A stretch of 64,000 bases of DNA, taken from contig CAVTDW010000017.1 in NCBI GenBank assembly GCA_963733505.1, forward strand, positions 62,001 through 126,000, in the 5' to 3' direction. This document shows positions 10,151 through 19,560 of the stretch, piece by piece. Positions within the stretch are counted from its first letter, which is position 1. Each line of letters begins with the position of its first letter. Source of the stretch: JALYXV01 sp963733505 (lineage in GTDB: Bacteria > Actinomycetota > Acidimicrobiia > Acidimicrobiales > Palsa-688). Position numbers and translations under genes: made by a program. The notes under the pieces were generated by a model. That model saw nothing but the letters and a program-made list of their open reading frames with translations. It was not told the origin of the DNA and did no database searches.

Positions 10151-11228
10151 CGCTCGACGCGGGCGGTTCGCCCGATCGCGCCCGATGCGCCCGGCGCGGC
10201 CGGTGCGCCCGATGCACCCGGCGCGCCAGTGCCCCGCCGGCCCCGGGCTCGCTGGCCCCGGTGCCGCCGGCCCCGGCCGCAATCGGCTGGGGATCGGCAA
10301 TCGGCTCAGTTTCCTCGGGATCGGCCGCCTCACCGCCCCGCCAGGCCACGCCCTCCCGGCGGAGGCGCTCGATGACCCGGGATCGCAACGCTCGGGCGAC
10401 GGGTGCGTTGTCAGCTACCGCGGTCTTGGCCACGACGCGAATCGTGACCCCGTCGGCGGCCACACCCTGCACCCCGAGCACGCTGGGCGGCTCGAGGATT
10501 TTTCCCCGCCATTCCTCGTCGGCGGCAAACGCCTGGGCCTCCTCCTTGGCCAGCTCCTCCACCCGGGAGAGGTCGGTGCCCGGGGGGACCACGATGTCGA
10601 CGACCGCGGCGCTGAAGCCCTCCGAGCTGTTGCCAACCTTGCGGATCTCACCGTTGGCGACGTACCAGACCGTGCCGTCGCCGGCGCGCACCCGGGTGGT
10701 CCGCAGGTTCAGGCCCTCGACGGTACCGGTCACGTCATTGGTCGTGATCGTGTCGCCGACGCCGTATTGATCCTCGAGCAGGATCAAGATGCCCGAGAGG
10801 AAGTCCTTGACCAGCGACTGGGCACCGAATCCGACCGCCGCGCCGATCACCGTGGCGGTGGCGACGAACGGTCCCAGGTTGATCCCGATGATCCCGAGGA
10901 TGGTGAGGAAGGCGACGATCCACACGATCGACCGGAACACGCTGCCGAGCACCGCGCCCACGGTGCCCGCCCGCTCGCCGGCCCGCACCGAGGTGAGGCG
11001 CGTCGGCGCCCGCAGCTGGAGCGAGCGCACCAGCCGCCGGGTGGCGCGGGGCACCATCCGGGTGACGATGAAGGCGATCACGACCACCACGGCGATGCGC
11101 AGGGGCCCCACCGACAGCGACTGGATGGTGTGGGCGGTGCCGTCGGAAACGCCGTGGTCGTGCAGGAACTGATAGATCGTCCCGCCGCTCGGCGTCGAGG
11201 TGGCGGCCAACACCACGGCAAGCAGCAT
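10143..11228 (-). CDS. Small-conductance mechanosensitive channel (MscS family)
   Basis: 361 residues. Three N-terminal membrane segments are followed by the diagnostic pore helix with Gly/Ala packing (GAAVGFGAQSLVKDFLSGILILLEDQ, residues ~130-155), the beta domain (GVGDTITTNDVTGTVEGLNLRTTRVR) and the alpha/beta C-terminal domain. It opens under membrane tension to release solutes. The last ~45 residues are Gly/Ala/Pro then Arg/His-rich, encoded by short imperfect repeats (gcgcccgatgcgcccgg), and are not part of the family fold. It is divergent from the peroxiredoxin gene and overlaps the VIT1-like gene tail-to-tail. Confidence 0.88.
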   Translation of the reverse strand: MLLAVVLAATSTPSGGTIYQFLHDHGVSDGTAHTIQSLSVGPLRIAVVVVIAFIVTRMVPRATRRLVRSLQLRAPTRLTSVRAGERAGTVGAVLGSVFRSIVWIVAFLTILGIIGINLGPFVATATVIGAAVGFGAQSLVKDFLSGILILLEDQYGVGDTITTNDVTGTVEGLNLRTTRVRAGDGTVWYVANGEIRKVGNSSEGFSAAVVDIVVPPGTDLSRVEELAKEEAQAFAADEEWRGKILEPPSVLGVQGVAADGVTIRVVAKTAVADNAPVARALRSRVIERLRREGVAWRGGEAADPEETEPIADPQPIAAGAGGTGASEPGAGGALARRVHRAHRPRRAHRARSGEPPASSVT

Positions 11229-11276
11229 CAGCCGATCCTAGGCCCACGGTTCACCGGTGATTCCCGAGTCATTCGG

Positions 11277-11306
11277 TCGACAATCGCCGGAAGCCGGCGG
11301 TAGGGT
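11277..11306 (+). promoter_or_regulatory. Candidate promoter of the peroxiredoxin gene
   Basis: TCGACA (11277-11282) and TAGGGT (11301-11306) are separated by 18 bases, a reasonable -35/-10 pair for a high-GC actinobacterium, about 47 bases before the start codon. An AGGAGG ribosome binding site follows at about 11340. Confidence 0.35.
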
Positions 11307-11353
11307 GGCGCAAAGACACCGGAATCAAATACATCTCGAGGAGGAACTTCCGC

Positions 11354-11989
<636 letters not shown>

Positions 11990-12098
11990 TCCGGCCCGCC
12001 TCCTTCGTGGCAGTTGGTGGGGCTTGCCGCCCCGCCGGCTGCCACTTTGGCGCGGATCCGCGCTAAGACGGTGACGACTCTCGGCCCAAGGAGCTGTC

Positions 12099-13304
12099 AT
12101 GCCCGCTGCTGTCATCGTCGACGCCGTGCGTACCGCCGGAGGCAAGCGCAACGGGAAGCTGTCGGGTTGGCATCCCGCCGACCTGGCGGCCGAGACCCTC
12201 CGGGCGCTGGTCGAGCGCAACGGCCTCGACCCGGCCCTGGTCGACGACGTGATCATGGGCTGCGTCATGCAGATCGGCGCCCAGGGTGTCAACGTGGCCC
12301 GCAACGCGGTGCTGGCCGCGGGCTTTCCCGAGTCGGTTCCGGCCACGACGATCGACCGGCAGTGCGGGTCGTCGCAGCAGAGCGTGCACTTCGCCGCCCA
12401 GGGCGTGATGGCGGGCGCCTACGACGTGGTGATCGCGGCCGGCGTCGAGGTGATGAGCCTGGTCCCGATGGGGGCCACCATGTTCGCCCCGAACACCGGC
12501 ATTCCCTTCGGACCCAAGATGATGGCCCGCTACCAACCGGCGGGCGGCCTGGTGCCCCAAGGCATCTCGGCCGAGATGATCGCCGAACGCTGGGACCTGT
12601 CGCGCACCGACCTCGACACCTACGGGGCCCGTAGCCAGCAACGGGCGCAGGCCGCCACCGAGGAGGGCCGCTTCGAGCGAGAGATCGTGCCCGTGGCGGT
12701 GAAGGTCCGCGACCGAGAGAGCGGCCAGGTCCTCGAACCCGACGAGATGCTGGGCCGCGACGAGGGCATCCGCCCCGGGACGACGGTCGAGACGCTGGCC
12801 ACGCTGAAGGCCGCCTTCCGGCCCGAGGCCGACGGTGGCAAGGTCACGGCGGGCAACTCGTCGCAGATCACCGACGGCGCCTCGGCCGCCCTCATCATGA
12901 GCGAGGAAACGGCCAGCGCCCTCGGCTACACCCCCCGGGCCCGCTTCCACAGCTTCGCCCTGGCCGGCGTCGATCCCGTGCTCATGCTGACCGGCCCCAT
13001 CCCGGCCACGAGCCGGGTGCTGGAACGGGGAAAACTGACCCTCGACGACATCGACCTGATCGAGATCAACGAGGCGTTCGCGTCGGTGGTATTGGCCTGG
13101 GAAAAGGAGCTTCACCCGGACATGTCCCGCGTGAATGTCAACGGGGGCGCCATCGCCCTTGGCCATCCGCTCGGAGCGTCGGGAACCAAGCTGCTCGCCA
13201 CCTTGCTGAACGAGCTCGAACGACAAGGCGGCCGCTACGGCCTCCAGACGATGTGTGAGGGCGGCGGCCTGGCCAACGCCATGATCATCGAGCGCCTGGG
13301 CTAG
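12099..13304 (+). CDS. Thiolase (acetyl-CoA acetyltransferase / 3-ketoacyl-CoA thiolase)
   Basis: 401 residues, full length for a thiolase. The N-terminal domain holds the nucleophilic Cys in TIDRQCGSSQQ (about residue 89). The C-terminal domain holds the conserved IEINEAFA loop, GGAIALGHPLGASG with the catalytic His, and the second Cys in MCEGGGLANA. All catalytic residues are present. It could run in beta-oxidation or acetoacetyl-CoA formation; no other fatty-acid gene lies next to it, so the direction is open. AAGGAG lies 8 bases before the ATG. The downstream small zinc-ribbon gene starts 9 bases after its stop and may be co-transcribed. Confidence 0.92.
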   Translation: MPAAVIVDAVRTAGGKRNGKLSGWHPADLAAETLRALVERNGLDPALVDDVIMGCVMQIGAQGVNVARNAVLAAGFPESVPATTIDRQCGSSQQSVHFAAQGVMAGAYDVVIAAGVEVMSLVPMGATMFAPNTGIPFGPKMMARYQPAGGLVPQGISAEMIAERWDLSRTDLDTYGARSQQRAQAATEEGRFEREIVPVAVKVRDRESGQVLEPDEMLGRDEGIRPGTTVETLATLKAAFRPEADGGKVTAGNSSQITDGASAALIMSEETASALGYTPRARFHSFALAGVDPVLMLTGPIPATSRVLERGKLTLDDIDLIEINEAFASVVLAWEKELHPDMSRVNVNGGAIALGHPLGASGTKLLATLLNELERQGGRYGLQTMCEGGGLANAMIIERLG

Positions 13305-13313
13305 CCGCAGCGC

Positions 13314-13559
13314 ATGGTCTTCAAGATCCTCGTTGCAGTTGTCGCCTTCGTGGTGATCGTACGCCTGGGCTTATTCGTCATACGGGCCCTGGCAACTCCG
13401 GCACCCACGCCCGACGAAGGCGAGTTGCGGCGGGTGAACCTCAAATACCAGTGCACGGTGTGCGGCGCCCAGGTACGGATGACCAAGGCCGGGGAGGACC
13501 TGCCGCCGCCGCCCCGGCACTGTATGGAGGACATGGATCTGATCCCCACCATGGAGTAG
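13314..13559 (+). CDS. Small membrane-anchored zinc-ribbon-like protein
   Basis: 81 residues. A hydrophobic N-terminal segment (residues ~3-25, VFKILVAVVAFVVIVRLG) is followed by a short linker and a metal-binding pattern YQCTVCGAQV ... PPRHCMEDM, that is CxxC plus HC, enough to hold one zinc. The remainder is cytoplasmic or external depending on topology. Similar short proteins are common beside actinobacterial housekeeping genes but have no assigned function that I can name. It starts 9 bases after the thiolase stop. Confidence 0.65.
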   Translation: MVFKILVAVVAFVVIVRLGLFVIRALATPAPTPDEGELRRVNLKYQCTVCGAQVRMTKAGEDLPPPPRHCMEDMDLIPTME

Positions 13560-13575
13560 CGCACTGTCCCCACCC

Positions 13576-13584
13576 TGTGGATAA
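13576..13584 (-). promoter_or_regulatory. Consensus DnaA-box sequence
   Basis: The forward strand reads TGTGGATAA, an exact complement of the DnaA box TTATCCACA, in the 70-base gap between the convergent zinc-ribbon and crgA genes. Only one perfect copy is seen, so it is not an origin by itself. The crgA-pknB cluster lies close to oriC in other actinobacteria. Confidence 0.35.
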
Positions 13585-13629
13585 ACCTGGGGAGGGTAAC
13601 ACCCCTGTAACTTTGCGATTACCCGCCCG

Positions 13630-13947
13630 TCACCTGTAGCGCGTTGCGGTAATGAAGCCCGCAGTGATGAATCCCAAGCCGACAAACAGGTAGGCGTTCT
13701 TCGCACCACCCGGCAGCAGGCCCAGGTAGTTGCACACGATGGTGAGCATCCCCGCCACCAGCAGCGTCAGCAGCAGGACCGGGACCCAGCGGGGGCTCTC
13801 CTTGTAGACCTTCGGGATCGGCGGGGTATAGCGGCCTGACGGGGTCGGCGCCCCCGGCCTCGCCCCGGGCTTGGCCCCACCTTTGGGGGTAACCCTGCCG
13901 CCTTTGGGTGTCACCCTGCCAGGCGCGTCCTTGGTCCGTCTCGCCAT
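13630..13947 (-). CDS. crgA: CrgA, cell division protein
   Basis: 105 residues. The N terminus is basic and repetitive (RVTPKGGRVTPKGG), followed by YTPPIPKVYKESPRWVPVL and two membrane helices (about 52-73 and 82-100). This is the CrgA (UPF0233) family, which in actinobacteria sits at the septum, binds FtsZ/FtsQ/FtsI partners and adjusts septum formation. The usual core motif P-K-x-x-x-SPxWVPxL is present. ATG 13947 was chosen because MARRTKDAP begins the family-like basic tail. It is divergent from the trpG/pabA gene, as in Mycobacterium. Confidence 0.88.
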   Translation of the reverse strand: MARRTKDAPGRVTPKGGRVTPKGGAKPGARPGAPTPSGRYTPPIPKVYKESPRWVPVLLLTLLVAGMLTIVCNYLGLLPGGAKNAYLFVGLGFITAGFITATRYR

Positions 13948-14025
13948 GGATCCCGAGGATAGCCCCGGCCACCGTCCGCGCGAACTCGGGGGCGCCTGGC
14001 GCGGCGGCAATCTACGCTCGATGAG

Positions 14026-14622
14026 GTGGCCGCCCGCATCCTCGTCCTCGACAACTACGACAGCTTCGTCTACAACCTGGTCCAGTACCTCGGCGAGCTG
14101 GGGGCCGAGCCGGTGGTGTTCCGCCACGACGCGATCGACGTCGGCGCCGTGACCGCCATGGCTCCCGACGGGATACTCGTCTCTCCCGGTCCGGGGCGTC
14201 CCGAGGATGCGGGCGTCAGCAACGAGGTCATCACCACCTTTGGGGCGGCCGGTGTCCCGGTGCTTGGGGTGTGCCTGGGCCACCAGTGCATCGGCCAGGT
14301 CTTCGGCGGTGTCGTGGTGCGGGCGGGGGCGGTGATGCACGGCAAGACGTCGCTGGTCCACCACGACGGCCGGGGCGTGCTGGCCGGGCTGCCCGATCCC
14401 TTTCAAGCCACGCGGTACCACTCGCTGGTGGTGGAACGGGATTCGGTTCCCGACGTGCTCGAGGTCACCGCCTGGACCGACGACGGGACGATCATGGGGT
14501 TGCGCCACCGGGAGTTGCCCATCGAAGGGGTGCAGTTCCACCCCGAGTCGATCCTCACCGAGGAGGGGCACCACCTGATGGCCAACTGGCTGGCACTATG
14601 CCGGGCTCCGACCCATACGTAA
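14026..14622 (+). CDS. trpG: Anthranilate / aminodeoxychorismate synthase glutaminase subunit
   Basis: 198 residues, a class I glutamine amidotransferase that supplies ammonia to the chorismate-using partner. The triad is visible: Cys in GVCLGHQCIGQ, and His and Glu in GVQFHPESILT. The start motif LVLDNYDSFVYNLVQYL and the oxyanion motif SPGPGRPEDAG are standard. GTG 14026 gives MAARILVLDNYDSF, the normal N terminus. No trpE or pabB partner lies nearby, so tryptophan (TrpG) and folate (PabA) roles cannot be separated, and many actinobacteria use one protein for both. Its place between crgA and pknB is conserved. Confidence 0.88.
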   Translation: MAARILVLDNYDSFVYNLVQYLGELGAEPVVFRHDAIDVGAVTAMAPDGILVSPGPGRPEDAGVSNEVITTFGAAGVPVLGVCLGHQCIGQVFGGVVVRAGAVMHGKTSLVHHDGRGVLAGLPDPFQATRYHSLVVERDSVPDVLEVTAWTDDGTIMGLRHRELPIEGVQFHPESILTEEGHHLMANWLALCRAPTHT

Positions 14623-14690
14623 AGGTCGTTCTGGTCACTGGACGTATATATTTCATCGGTTCGTGGCAACAATGGTTCCGGGCCAGCCCG

Positions 14691-16694
14691 CTAGGTGGTC
14701 GGCGGGGTGCTCGTCGACGTTGACCCGGTGAACTGAGCGACCCCGATCGTCACCGTCGAGCCCTTGGGCGCGGTGCCCCCGACCGGGTTCTGCGTGGCGA
14801 CCGTCCCGTCCTTGGCCGGGTCGGTCGTCGTCCGGTTGGTGGACACGACCACGAAGCCCGCCCCTTGCAGCGCCGCCCGGGCGGTTGCCTCGGGCTGGCC
14901 CCGTTCGTCGGGGACGGCTACCTGCTGCGCACCTGACGACACGTAGATCGTCACCGACGAGCCGGCGGCGACGCTGGTGCCGGCGGCCGGATTGGTCCGG
15001 GTGACCTTCCCGGCCGGTTCGGTGTTGGACGCTTCGTTGGCGCTGGTCACCTTGAGATTGAGGGCCCCGAGCTCGGCTCCCGCCACCGTCGGGTCCTTGC
15101 CCGCCTCGTCGGGGATCTTCACCTGCGCCTTGCCAAGCGAGATGGTGAGCACAACCTGGGTCCCCTTGGCCACCGACGTGCCCTGGATCGGGTTCTCCGA
15201 GATCACGCTGCCCGCGGGAACGGTGTCGGAGTTCTGCGTGATCGGCGTCCCCGGGCTCAAGCCGGCGGACCGCAGCGTGTTCTCGGCCGTCTGTTGATCC
15301 TGGTTGCGCACGTCGGGCACCGGGACCTGGACGGGAGCCGGTTCCACGGTCAAGTTGACCGTGGAGCCCTTGGCGACCGTCGTCCCCGGCTTGGGATCGG
15401 AGCCGATCACGGTGCCCGCGGGTGACGATGGCTTCGTGTCGAGACCCAAGGCCTGGAGTTCGGTTTGGACGTCCGCGACGGGGTTGCCGACGATGTCGGT
15501 GGGGATCGTGACTTGGGCGGTGGACGCGGTGCCGAACACACCGAGTTGCTTGCCGAGTAGGAACAACAAGCCGCCCAGAATCGCCAGCATCACCACCAGC
15601 ACGACGACGTAGGCGCCGCTGCGGCGCCTGGTGGTGGCCAGCTCCGGTGACCCGTCGCCGGGGCCGTAGGGTCCCGGCAGCGGCCGTGGGCCGCCTGGGC
15701 CTCCGGGTCCACCGGCGCGGGCGGCACCGGCGCCGGCCATGACCCGCGTCGCCCCGTAGGCGCCCTGGACCCGGGTGGGCGCGACGGGCACCGGCGCTCG
15801 GGTGGGCTGGGCCAAGACCCCGCTGCCGCGCACATAGCGGGTGAGATCAGCGCGCAACTCGTCGGCCGACTGGTACCGATCGGCGGGATCCTTGGCCATC
15901 GCCTGGAGGATGATGGCCTCGAGCGATTGGGGTACCGCCCGGTTGACCTGGCTCGGGGGGAGTGGGTCCTCGCGGACGTGCTTGTAGGCGATGGCCACCG
16001 GGTTGTCGCCCGAGAACGGGGGCCGGCCGGTGACCATCTCGTAGAGCACCACCCCAAGTGAGTAGACGTCGCTGCGGGCGTCGACGGGGTACCCCTGGGC
16101 CTGCTCGGGCGAGAAGTAGGTCGCGGTGCCCATGACCGTTCCCGTCTGAGTCAGGCCCTCCTTGGCGCCGACGGCCTGGGCGATGCCGAAGTCGGTGACC
16201 TTGACCTGCCCCGACTTGTCGATCAGCACGTTGGCCGGCTTGACATCTCGGTGGGTGATCCCGTTGGCGTGAGCGAAGCTCAGCGCGCCCGCGATGTCGG
16301 CGGCCAGTGACGCCGCATGGTCGGCGTCGAGCGGCCCTTGGCGGAGCAACTGGGCCAACGTCCGGCCGTTGACGTATTCCATCACGATGAAATAGGTGTG
16401 TTCCCCCTCGCCCCAGTCGTAGATCGACACGATGTTGGGGTGCGAGAGGTTGGCCGCCGCCTGGGCCTCCCGCCGGAACCGCTCGACGAACGAACGGTCG
16501 ACCGACAGCTCGGGAAACAGGACCTTCAGGGCCACAGGCCGGTTGAGCAGCAGGTCCTTGGCCAGGTACACCTGCGCCATGCCGCCTCGGGCGACGTGGC
16601 GGACCAGTTCGTAGCGGTCGTTGAAGACGCGGGCCGCGGCGCGTTCGGGCCGCGCGGGACCTCCCGTCCCGCTCGGCGGGGTCGGCTGCGTCAT
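14691..16694 (-). CDS. pknB: Ser/Thr protein kinase PknB with PASTA repeats
   Basis: 667 residues. The cytoplasmic kinase domain (about 25-290) has the Gly loop VARGGMAQVYLA, VALKVL lysine, HRDVKPANVLID catalytic loop, VTDFGIAQ and the activation segment with GTVMGTATYFSPEQAQG. A Pro/Gly-rich juxtamembrane part follows, then one membrane helix (~360-382) and four PASTA domains (~390-650) that bind muropeptides or lipid II. It senses cell-wall precursors and phosphorylates division and wall-synthesis proteins; PstP and the FHA proteins encoded upstream are its usual partners. Only one kinase is present, whereas mycobacteria have pknA as well. The C-terminal tail is Ser/Thr-rich. Confidence 0.95.
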   Translation of the reverse strand: MTQPTPPSGTGGPARPERAAARVFNDRYELVRHVARGGMAQVYLAKDLLLNRPVALKVLFPELSVDRSFVERFRREAQAAANLSHPNIVSIYDWGEGEHTYFIVMEYVNGRTLAQLLRQGPLDADHAASLAADIAGALSFAHANGITHRDVKPANVLIDKSGQVKVTDFGIAQAVGAKEGLTQTGTVMGTATYFSPEQAQGYPVDARSDVYSLGVVLYEMVTGRPPFSGDNPVAIAYKHVREDPLPPSQVNRAVPQSLEAIILQAMAKDPADRYQSADELRADLTRYVRGSGVLAQPTRAPVPVAPTRVQGAYGATRVMAGAGAARAGGPGGPGGPRPLPGPYGPGDGSPELATTRRRSGAYVVVLVVMLAILGGLLFLLGKQLGVFGTASTAQVTIPTDIVGNPVADVQTELQALGLDTKPSSPAGTVIGSDPKPGTTVAKGSTVNLTVEPAPVQVPVPDVRNQDQQTAENTLRSAGLSPGTPITQNSDTVPAGSVISENPIQGTSVAKGTQVVLTISLGKAQVKIPDEAGKDPTVAGAELGALNLKVTSANEASNTEPAGKVTRTNPAAGTSVAAGSSVTIYVSSGAQQVAVPDERGQPEATARAALQGAGFVVVSTNRTTTDPAKDGTVATQNPVGGTAPKGSTVTIGVAQFTGSTSTSTPPTT

Positions 16695-16720
16695 CGCTCA
16701 GAGCCTGTCACACCGGCGTC

Positions 16721-18178
16721 CTAGGGGCCTTGCAGGGCCGCCTGCAGCACCGCTTTGGCGATGGGCGCCGCGATGACGCCGCCCGTCGCCTCCCCGCCTT
16801 CGGGTTGGTTCTCCACCAGCACCGCCACCGCCACCTTGGGTTGGATGGCCGGGGCGAAGCACACGAACCAGGCGTGGATCGTGTTGTTGCCGGTCTGCGC
16901 CGTGCCCGTCTTGCCCGCGACATCGATGCCCGGGATCCGGGCCGCGGTACCGGTGCCGGACTGGACCACCGCGGTCATCAGCTGGGTCATCTGGGACGCG
17001 GTCTGCGCCGAGGTGGCCGTCAGCCACGGCGACGGCTGGTAGGTACGCACGACCTGGCCCTGGGAATCCGACACCTGGGCCAGAATGTGGGGCTTCATGA
17101 TCACGCCCCCGTTGGCGATCCCCGCGGCCACCAGGGCCATCCCGAGCGGTACCGCCTGGACGTTCTGCTGGCCGATCGCCGACTTGGCCAGGCCCGGCAG
17201 GTCATGGGCGAAGCTGGCGGCCGGCGGGAAGTTGGACTGGGCCGCCTCGGGCAGGTCGATCGGCAGGGTCTGGTCGAAGCCGTAGCTGGTCGCCTCGTCC
17301 GCCAGGGCCTGGGCCCCCAGGTCGAGCCCGATGGCAGCGAAGCCGCTGTTGCACGACACCCGGAACAGGTCCGGCAGCGGGCCGCCGCACACCTCGCCCC
17401 CGAAGTTGCGCAGGACCTGCCCGCCGGTCTGGGGGAGGGGCAGGGCGGGGAGGTTCGGGTAGGCCTTGGTCGCCAGGTCGGGACGCTTGTCGAGCACCGC
17501 CGAGGCGGTGATCATCTTGAACGTCGACCCCGGGAAGAACCGCCGGCGAAAGGTCGAGGCCAGCAGGGGCTGATCGGGGTTGGCGTTCTCCGCCTGCCAG
17601 TAGCTGCGAACCGAGTTCTGGTCGTGGGCCGCCAAGGGGTTCGGGTCGAACGACGGGTTGCTCCAGAGGGCCAAGATGGCACCGGTCGTGGGGTTGAGGG
17701 CGACGACGGCGCCCTTGCGGTTGCCGAGCTGGGACTTCGCCAGTGCCTGAAGCTTGTTGGACAAGGTGAGGGTCACGGTCTGGCTCTTGTCCTGCTTGAC
17801 CGTCAAGTCCTTCAGGCTCTTCGGCAGCTGGAATGGTGCGTTGGCGCCGGTCAGGTCGGCGTCGAATGACCGCTCCGCTCCCTCCAGGCCGTAGGTGAAG
17901 GAGAAATACCCGGTCACCTGGCCGAACAGGTCGTTGGTGGGATAGACCCGTTGATACTTGAGGGAGTCGGTCGTGGGTTGCGAATGGGCCAGGATCACCC
18001 CGTCGGCCGAGTTGATGTCGCCCCGCTTGGTCGTGAACTTGGCCAGGGCCAGCCGGGTGTTCAGGTGGTTGTGGTCGAGTCCTGTCGCCCGGACCACTTG
18101 GACGTAGTTGAGCTGGCCGAACAGGATCACGAACAACACGATCACGCCGACGCCCACCACCCGGATCTGGCGGTTCAC
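16721..18178 (-). CDS. pbpA: Penicillin-binding protein (PbpA, class B transpeptidase)
   Basis: 485 residues. One N-terminal membrane helix (about 8-26), a dimerisation region, then a transpeptidase domain with SxxK in FFPGSTFKMITASA (about residue 219), SxN in RVSCNSGFAA and KTG in VAGKTGTAQTG. It cross-links peptidoglycan peptides on the outer face of the membrane, working with the SEDS glycosyltransferase RodA/FtsW encoded 10 bases upstream. The arrangement rodA-pbpA-pknB is conserved in actinobacteria. All active-site motifs are intact. Confidence 0.93.
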   Translation of the reverse strand: MNRQIRVVGVGVIVLFVILFGQLNYVQVVRATGLDHNHLNTRLALAKFTTKRGDINSADGVILAHSQPTTDSLKYQRVYPTNDLFGQVTGYFSFTYGLEGAERSFDADLTGANAPFQLPKSLKDLTVKQDKSQTVTLTLSNKLQALAKSQLGNRKGAVVALNPTTGAILALWSNPSFDPNPLAAHDQNSVRSYWQAENANPDQPLLASTFRRRFFPGSTFKMITASAVLDKRPDLATKAYPNLPALPLPQTGGQVLRNFGGEVCGGPLPDLFRVSCNSGFAAIGLDLGAQALADEATSYGFDQTLPIDLPEAAQSNFPPAASFAHDLPGLAKSAIGQQNVQAVPLGMALVAAGIANGGVIMKPHILAQVSDSQGQVVRTYQPSPWLTATSAQTASQMTQLMTAVVQSGTGTAARIPGIDVAGKTGTAQTGNNTIHAWFVCFAPAIQPKVAVAVLVENQPEGGEATGGVIAAPIAKAVLQAALQGP

Positions 18179-18188
18179 CCGGCCACCT

Positions 18189-19529
18189 TCACGACAGGAC
18201 CGTCATGTCGGTGGCCGGCGCGACGACCGGGGTGGCCGAGTCGTTGCTGATCCGCAGCAGCAGCGCCAGCAGGATGTAGTTGGCGATCAGGCTGCTGCCC
18301 CCGTAACTGATGAACGGCAGCGTCACCCCAGTCAGGGGGATGAGCCGGGTGACACCTCCGATGATCACGAACGTCTGGACGGCCAGGATCAGCGACAACC
18401 CGGTGGCGAGGAGCTTCTCGAAGTCCCGCTCGCAGCGCACCGCGATCCGCAACCCTGTTCCGACCATGAGCAGGTAGGCCGCCAGGATGGCGGCACCGCC
18501 GAGGAGGCCGAGCTCTTCGGAGATGGCGGCGAAGATGAAGTCGGTGGCCGCGGCCGGTATTCGCTGCGGGCTCCCGCGGCCGGGCCCGTCGCCGAAGACA
18601 CCACCTGCCGCCATCGCGAACCAACCCTGGATCGTCTGGTAGCCGCCTCCGGGGGTGTCATACAGCGGCCACGGGTTGAGCCAGGAATGGATGCGGCTTT
18701 GGGCGTGGCCGATGACCTTGAGGGCGAATCCCGCCCCCAGCGTGAACAGCACCGCACCGAGGCCGAGGTAGTACGCCCGACCGGTCGCAACCCAGAGCAT
18801 GCCGATGAACAGGGCGAAGAACAGGAACGACGAGCCCAGGTCGTTCTCGAACAGGAAGATCATGAGCGACAGGCCCCAGGCAACGAGGACCGGTGCGATG
18901 TATTTGGGGTCGAGCACCATGAAGCGACCGATGCGCAAGGTGCCCTTGGCCAGCAACTCGCCTCGTTCGACCATGTACGACGCGAAGAAGATGGCGAGGG
19001 CGATCTTGGCCAGCTCGCCCGGCTGGAAGGTGACGCCGCCGACGCGGATCCACAGCCGGGCCCCGTTGATGTTGGTCCCGACGACAGGCAGCAGGGGCAT
19101 CAGCAACAGGCCGATACCGAGCAGGGCGAAGAGGTAGCGGTAGCGCTCGAGGTCACGGGCGTGGCGAACGATGAACAGCGTGGCCAAGAAGGCGCCGATA
19201 CCGATCGCCGTCCACAGTGCCTGCAGGCCGGCCAGGTGGCGGTCGAGGCGGGCGATGAAGACATAACCCACCCCATTGAGCAGCGCCGCGGTTGGAAGGA
19301 GGATGGGATCGGCGTAAGGCGCCAGCTTGCGCATCCCAAGGTGGGCCAGCAGCAACAGGCCGCAGATGACGCCGAGGAAGGGGCCGATGTTGGCAGGCAG
19401 GGACCCCGCCTTGCCCAGGCTGGCCAGCATGTACAGCCCGGCCGTCAGCATGATCGCCAAGACGATCAACCCCAGCTCGGTCCGCCGCCGCGCCGGGAGC
19501 CGGTAGGTGGCGCGGGCGGCTAGTGCCAC
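18189..19529 (-). CDS. rodA: SEDS peptidoglycan glycosyltransferase (RodA/FtsW family)
   Basis: 446 residues with about ten membrane helices. The SEDS landmarks include FQPGELAKIALAIF, FLFENDLGSSFLFF, and the C-terminal GVTRLIPLTGVTLPFISYGGSSLIANY (the conserved P-F-I-S-Y-G-G). It polymerises lipid II into glycan strands, paired with the class B PBP encoded immediately downstream. The family member in this cluster is usually called RodA in mycobacteria. Start MALAARATYR follows the PstP stop by 31 bases. Confidence 0.92.
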   Translation of the reverse strand: MALAARATYRLPARRRTELGLIVLAIMLTAGLYMLASLGKAGSLPANIGPFLGVICGLLLLAHLGMRKLAPYADPILLPTAALLNGVGYVFIARLDRHLAGLQALWTAIGIGAFLATLFIVRHARDLERYRYLFALLGIGLLLMPLLPVVGTNINGARLWIRVGGVTFQPGELAKIALAIFFASYMVERGELLAKGTLRIGRFMVLDPKYIAPVLVAWGLSLMIFLFENDLGSSFLFFALFIGMLWVATGRAYYLGLGAVLFTLGAGFALKVIGHAQSRIHSWLNPWPLYDTPGGGYQTIQGWFAMAAGGVFGDGPGRGSPQRIPAAATDFIFAAISEELGLLGGAAILAAYLLMVGTGLRIAVRCERDFEKLLATGLSLILAVQTFVIIGGVTRLIPLTGVTLPFISYGGSSLIANYILLALLLRISNDSATPVVAPATDMTVLS

Positions 19530-19560
19530 GGTCGACCTCGTGGGGCCGGTCGTCGTCGCG

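Noticed and set aside
13576..13584. Replication origin
   Set aside because: Only a single perfect DnaA box and no AT-rich unwinding region or dnaA/dnaN in the window.
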